Source: Chloroflexota bacterium (GTDB taxonomy: Bacteria > Chloroflexota > Anaerolineae > J036 > Brachytrichaceae). Taken from it: a stretch of DNA of 48,873 nucleotides. The position numbers and the translations under genes are program-made. The notes under the pieces are model-generated. The model saw nothing but the letters and a program-made list of their open reading frames with translations. It was not told where the DNA came from and made no database searches. Positions 45,565 to 48,873 of the stretch are shown one piece after another. The stretch lies in contig JAGHYX010000002.1 in the NCBI GenBank assembly GCA_017743375.1, forward strand, positions 1-48,873, written 5' to 3'. The stretch's first letter is position 1. Every line of letters starts with the position of its first letter.

Positions 45565-46587
45565 ATGTCAGCTAACGTGAATGGCAGCAACGGTAAGCAC
45601 GAAGTGTTTGACGTGACCATCATCGGCGCCGGCCCTTCGGGACTGTTCGGCGCTTTCTACGCCGGTTTGCGCGAGATGAAAGTGAAGGTCATTGACGCCT
45701 TGGAAGAATTAGGGGGGCAATTGACCGCGCTGTATCCGGAGAAGTTCATTTACGACGTGCCGGGCTATCCTAAGGTGCTGGCCATGGACCTGGTGAAGCA
45801 TCTAGTTGAGCAGGCAAACATGTTCAAACCGACCTTCGTCCTGGGCGAGCGCGTGGAGCAACTGGAGCGCTTGCCTGACGGCCTGTTGAAACTGACCACC
45901 AACCGCGGCGAGCACTATAGCCGAACGGTGGTGATCTGCGGCGGCGTGGGCGCGTTCCAGCCCAAGAAGCTGCCCAACCCTGAGCTGGTGCCCTACGAGG
46001 GCAAAGGGCTGTATTACACGGTGAAGGAGAAGGCCAGCTTTCGCGGCAAACGTATATTGATCGTCGGCGGCGGCGATTCGGCTGTGGACTGGGCGCTGAA
46101 CCTGAAGGACTACGCCAAGCACGTCACGCTGATCCACCGGCGCGACCAATTCCGCGCCCACGGCGCATCGGTGACCGAGCTGCTGAACTCGCCCGTCGAG
46201 GTGAAGCTGTTCTACGAGCTTAAGACGGTGGGGGGGAACGGCAAAGTAGAGTATGCAGTGATCTTCGACAACCGCACCAAAGAGGAGATGACGCTGCCGG
46301 TGGATGCGGTCATCCTCACGCTTGGCTACAGCGTGGACCTCGGGCCGATCAAGAACTGGGGATTGGAGATGGAGGGCACGCGCTACATCCGCGTGAACAC
46401 GCGGCAGGAGACCAACATCCCTGGCGTGTATGCCGCCGGCGACATCGCTGCGCTGCCGGGTGAGGAATCGCTCAACCTGATCGTCGAGGGCTTCGCCCAG
46501 GCCACGCGGGCAGTGAACTTTGCCTATCAGTACCTCCATCCGGGCGCAAAGGCCTTCCCCGGCCACAGCTCGGAGAAGAAGCTTTAA
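45565..46587 (+). CDS. Ferredoxin-NADP(+) reductase, thioredoxin-reductase-like
   Basis: A 340-residue FAD enzyme with two dinucleotide folds: GAGPSG for FAD near residue 24 and GGGDSA for NADPH near residue 170, closing with GVYAAGDIAALPGEE. There is no redox CxxC, so it is not a thioredoxin reductase; the LGGQLTALYPEKFIYDVPGYP segment is typical of the YumC-type ferredoxin-NADP reductase. It likely moves electrons between NADPH made by zwf and ferredoxin. The start is ATG 45565 with AGGAG 9 bases upstream; an in-frame TTG at 45544 is less likely. It ends the cluster before a terminator hairpin. Confidence 0.9.
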   Translation: MSANVNGSNGKHEVFDVTIIGAGPSGLFGAFYAGLREMKVKVIDALEELGGQLTALYPEKFIYDVPGYPKVLAMDLVKHLVEQANMFKPTFVLGERVEQLERLPDGLLKLTTNRGEHYSRTVVICGGVGAFQPKKLPNPELVPYEGKGLYYTVKEKASFRGKRILIVGGGDSAVDWALNLKDYAKHVTLIHRRDQFRAHGASVTELLNSPVEVKLFYELKTVGGNGKVEYAVIFDNRTKEEMTLPVDAVILTLGYSVDLGPIKNWGLEMEGTRYIRVNTRQETNIPGVYAAGDIAALPGEESLNLIVEGFAQATRAVNFAYQYLHPGAKAFPGHSSEKKL

Positions 46588-46593
46588 GCACAA

Positions 46594-46620
46594 CGAAGGC
46601 AGCAGAATCTGCTGCCTTCG
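46594..46620. terminator. Bidirectional terminator-like hairpin between the FNR gene and aspS
   Basis: A 12-bp perfect stem (CGAAGGCAGCAG/CTGCTGCCTTCG) with a 3-base loop (AAT). It lies between convergent genes, 6 bases after the FNR stop and 6 bases before the aspS stop. There is no long T-run, so termination efficiency is uncertain. Confidence 0.75.
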
Positions 46621-46626
46621 CCATAT

Positions 46627-48399
46627 CTATAGCGCCAGCCGGATGTGCAGCTCCTTTAACTGCTGCTCGTAGACCGGCGACGGCGCGCCGGCCATCACGT
46701 CCATCGCCTGCTGGTTCTTCGGGAAGGCCATGACTTCACGAATGTTCGGCTCGCCGCAGTAGAGCATGGTGAGCCGATCAATGCCCGGCGCGATGCCGCC
46801 GTGCGGTGGCGCACCATACTCAAACGCTTCTAGCAGATGGCCGAACTTGCGGCGCGCTTCTTCGATTTCTAGGCCGATCAAACGCATCACGCGCTCTTGA
46901 ACATCGCGGCGGTGGATTCGGATGCTGCCGCCGCCAACCTCGTAGCCATTGCACACCAGGTCGTATTGCTTGCTGCGCACGCTGCCTGGATCAGTCTCCA
47001 GAAGCGGCAGATGCTCGTCCTTCGGCGCGGTGAACATGTGGTGAGAAGGATCCCAGCGGTTCTCCTCGGCGTTCCACTCAAACAGCGGGAAGTCCACAAT
47101 CCAGGCAAAGGCCATCACGCCATCATCGGCCAGCTTCAGGCGCTCCCCCAGCTCGTGGCGCAGCTCGCCCAGCACCGTGTTTACCACGCGCCGGTCGTCA
47201 TCGGCCACCAATAGGATCAGGTCGCCGGGCTTTGAGCCGGCTTTAGCAACGATCCCATCCTTCTCGGCCTGGCTGAGCTTGGCGCCGGCGCCTGTGTTGC
47301 GGATGCCATCGGGGTCATGCCAGAGCACCACCAGCCCTTTCGCCCCTTGCCGCCTGGCGAACTCGGTCAGCTCATCGGCCTGTTTGCGGGTATAGCCGGC
47401 GCAGCCAGCGGCGCAGATGCCTTTGACGTGTGCAACGCGGAAGGGCAAGAACTCCGAGCCGCGCGTCTCCGCCGTCACATCGAAGAGTTCCATCCCATAG
47501 CGTAGGTCGGGCTTGTCGCTGCCGAAGCGCTCCATCGCCTCTTCATAGGTGAGGCGCGGGAATGGCTTGAAGGACAGGCGCTTGCCGTGCAGATGCGCAT
47601 AGCGCTCGGTGAACTCCGTAAACAAGCCTTCGATCAAGTTGAGCACGTCATCGCGGTCCACGAAGCTCATCTCCAGGTCGAGCTGGGTGAACTCGGGCTG
47701 GCGGTCGGCGCGCTGGTCCTCGTCGCGGAAGCAGCGCGCGATCTGGAAGTAGCGCTCGACGCCGGCCACCATCAGCAACTGCTTAAGCTGCTGCGGGCTT
47801 TGCGGCAGCGCATAAAAGCAGCCTGGATGCACTCGGCTGGGCACCAGATAGTCGCGCGCGCCCTCTGGCGTGGTCTTGAAGAGGATGGGCGTCTCAACTT
47901 CTATGAAGCCGCGCGCATCGAGATAGTCGCGGATGAACTTGACGAAGGTGTGGCGGATGATCAGGTTGCGCGCCATGCGCTCGCGGCGCAGGTCGAGATA
48001 ACGATATTTCAGGCGCAGGTTCTCATCCACGTTGCGGCCGTCATCGTCAATGGCGAAGGGGGGTGTTTTGGCCGGATTGAGCACGGTGACATCGTGGGCG
48101 ATGACCTCGATCTCGCCGGTGGCCAGCTTGGGGTTGGCCATGCCGGCAGGCCGCTGGGCGACGACGCCTTCGACCTGGATGACATACTCGTTGCGCAGGG
48201 CCTCGGCCTGTGCAAACACTTCTGGTGAGCGCACGTTCGCCGGGTTGATCACCACCTGGGTGAGGCCAAAGCGATCGCGCAGGTCAATAAAAATCACGCC
48301 GCCGTGATCCCGTCGCCGATGCACCCAGCCGGCCAGCGTGACATGCCGGCCAGCGTGTTCAAGACGCAATTCGCCGCAAGTGTGTGTTTTGTAGCTCAT
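46627..48399 (-). CDS. aspS: Aspartyl-tRNA synthetase
   Basis: A 590-residue class IIb synthetase that charges tRNA-Asp. An N-terminal OB fold binds the anticodon ([27 protein letters not shown]). Motif 2 is [20 protein letters not shown], and motif 3 is near [14 protein letters not shown] bacterial-type GAD insertion lies between them (about residues 285-420). The start is the ATG at 48399; a TTG six codons upstream is not preferred. There is no clear ribosome site. A terminator-like hairpin with a U-run ends 15 bases before the ATG, suggesting attenuation. Whether the enzyme also charges tRNA-Asn is not decided. Confidence 0.96.
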   Translation of the reverse strand: MSYKTHTCGELRLEHAGRHVTLAGWVHRRRDHGGVIFIDLRDRFGLTQVVINPANVRSPEVFAQAEALRNEYVIQVEGVVAQRPAGMANPKLATGEIEVIAHDVTVLNPAKTPPFAIDDDGRNVDENLRLKYRYLDLRRERMARNLIIRHTFVKFIRDYLDARGFIEVETPILFKTTPEGARDYLVPSRVHPGCFYALPQSPQQLKQLLMVAGVERYFQIARCFRDEDQRADRQPEFTQLDLEMSFVDRDDVLNLIEGLFTEFTERYAHLHGKRLSFKPFPRLTYEEAMERFGSDKPDLRYGMELFDVTAETRGSEFLPFRVAHVKGICAAGCAGYTRKQADELTEFARRQGAKGLVVLWHDPDGIRNTGAGAKLSQAEKDGIVAKAGSKPGDLILLVADDDRRVVNTVLGELRHELGERLKLADDGVMAFAWIVDFPLFEWNAEENRWDPSHHMFTAPKDEHLPLLETDPGSVRSKQYDLVCNGYEVGGGSIRIHRRDVQERVMRLIGLEIEEARRKFGHLLEAFEYGAPPHGGIAPGIDRLTMLYCGEPNIREVMAFPKNQQAMDVMAGAPSPVYEQQLKELHIRLAL

Positions 48400-48414
48400 G
48401 GCACGGTTCGCGTT

Positions 48415-48448
48415 CAAATAAAAGGGCCGCCCCGCTTTGGGCGACCCC
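48415..48448 (-). terminator. Terminator-like hairpin in the aspS leader
   Basis: On the minus strand GGGUCGCCC, a 6-base loop and GGGCGGCCC (9 bp with one G-U pair) are followed by UUUUAUUUG. The next gene upstream diverges, so the hairpin would stand in the aspS 5' region. No T-box motif (GGGTGGNACCGCG) was found. It may be an attenuator, or the end of a small transcript. Confidence 0.7.
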
Positions 48449-48475
48449 TGGTCTCACGATCTGTCACATAGCGAC

Positions 48476-48538
48476 TCAGGCGACGCCCAACCGGAGCGCG
48501 CCGTCGTTATCGCCACTGCTTACGTTGAGACTATGCAT
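48476..48538 (-). other. Possible 20-codon leader reading frame before aspS
   Basis: An ATG-started frame of 20 codons (MHSLNVSSGDNDGALRLGVA) that stops 28 bases before the aspS hairpin. It has no ribosome site and is not rich in Asp codons beyond two. Recorded as a weak candidate only. The gap 48400-48773 holds this, the hairpin and a second palindrome, and no other gene. Confidence 0.2.
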
Positions 48539-48616
48539 CACTCAGCACGTAACTATACCTCAAGCCACGGCAAACCGAGGAGAGCGGAGTGTATTCATAA
48601 TGGGACAGGACGCTGA

Positions 48617-48643
48617 GTGGGCGACGGCAATGCCGTCGCCCAC
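48617..48643. repeat. GC-rich palindrome
   Basis: A 12-bp perfect stem (GTGGGCGACGGC/GCCGTCGCCCAC) with a 3-base loop, not followed by T's on either strand. It looks like a REP-type palindrome rather than a terminator. Confidence 0.6.
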
Positions 48644-48773
48644 CCTCTAGGGGCAAAGTGATCCTCCTGCAGGCCCCCAGTCGGCGGAAGGATGCTTCCA
48701 CACTTGGCGCGACCGATGAACGCCCCTTCTCCAAGCGCCCGCCGGCACAGGCAGCACATAGAATGCAGCCGCC

Positions 48774-48873
48774 ATGACAACGCCTGAGCTATACGCAGAT
48801 GCCCGCATCTACGACATTGCGTTTAGCGATCGAGACTTCGCCGCAGAGTGCGACTTCCTTGCCTGGTGCCTGG
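48774..48873 (+). CDS. Start of a class I SAM methyltransferase-like gene (cut by window edge)
   Basis: Only the first 33 residues are visible: MTTPELYADARIYDIAFSDR, then DFAAECDFLAWCL. The pattern YDIAFSDRDFAAECDFL is like the N-terminus of methyltransferases that bind SAM with a following glycine-rich loop. The rest lies beyond the window. The ATG has no obvious ribosome site. It diverges from aspS. Confidence 0.5.
   Translation, partial: MTTPELYADARIYDIAFSDRDFAAECDFLAWCL

Noticed and set aside
45565-46587. Annotation as thioredoxin reductase
   Set aside because: No CxxC redox motif is present between the two dinucleotide folds; the sequence fits the YumC-type ferredoxin-NADP reductase.
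48415-48600. T-box riboswitch in front of aspS
   Set aside because: The conserved GGGTGGNACCGCG-type antiterminator was not found on the minus strand, so only a plain terminator-like hairpin is reported.

Overview
The window is GC-rich and dense with genes, and it looks like a chromosomal segment of a Chloroflexota (Anaerolineae-like) bacterium. That placement is inference. It rests on a fused transaldolase/glucose-6-phosphate isomerase gene inside an oxidative pentose-phosphate cluster, a thioredoxin-reductase-type ferredoxin-NADP reductase, an NAD-linked HoxEFUYH hydrogenase, a MenA-type prenyltransferase (menaquinone), and several genes that start a few bases after a -10 box (leaderless transcripts). 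No rRNA, tRNA, CRISPR array, insertion sequence or prophage was seen.

Layout. 84-2698 (-): class II aldolase-like protein and a GT4 glycosyltransferase. 3036-5872 (+): M24 peptidase, ATP-grasp protein and secreted SIMPL protein, closed by a strong terminator. 5930-6569 (-): a MazF/PemK-type toxin-antitoxin pair in an AT-rich island. 6809-8734 (-): ABC-F ATPase. 9125-15797 (+): a PyrD-like flavoprotein followed by hoxE, hoxF, hoxU, hoxY, hoxH and hoxW, with related repeats on both sides. 16084-22389 (+): MoxR ATPase, rlmN, Asp23/YloU, fakA, DegV (fakB-like) and an orphan FAD subunit of the xanthine/CO dehydrogenase type; rpmB lies on the opposite strand. 22422-23759 (+): cytochrome P450. 23780-26382 (-): polar amino-acid ABC transporter. 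26487-30160: acyltransferase (+), nucleotide-sugar epimerase/decarboxylase (-), a small unknown protein (-), an RluE-like pseudouridine synthase and a YhdH-type reductase (+). 30350-32032 (-): an ABC permease fused in frame to MenA. 32218-33666 (-): aldehyde dehydrogenase. 33739-38726 (-): ssb, a DUF3467-like gene, signal peptidase I, an unknown gene and a giant membrane protein. 38937-46587 (+): rpiB, tal-pgi, gnd, zwf, pgl and ferredoxin-NADP reductase. 46627-48399 (-): aspS with a terminator-like leader. A methyltransferase-like gene runs off the right edge.

How the parts fit. The hox genes encode a cytosolic bidirectional hydrogenase that couples H2 to NAD(H). HoxH carries both Ni-binding CxxC pairs and a C-terminal tail that the adjacent HoxW protease would remove. 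The hyp maturation genes are not in the window. The pentose-phosphate cluster covers G6P to ribulose-5-P with NAD(P)H formation, recycling by the Tal-Pgi fusion, and an FNR that can pass NADPH electrons to ferredoxin. fakA and degV form a probable fatty-acid kinase pair.

Most unusual items: the permease-MenA fusion; a repeated intergenic motif placed 35-42 bp upstream of the -10 boxes of three leaderless or near-leaderless genes; repeats bracketing the hydrogenase cluster; a terminator-like hairpin just before aspS; and a large membrane protein with an AT-rich core segment and three tandem C-terminal beta-sandwich units.
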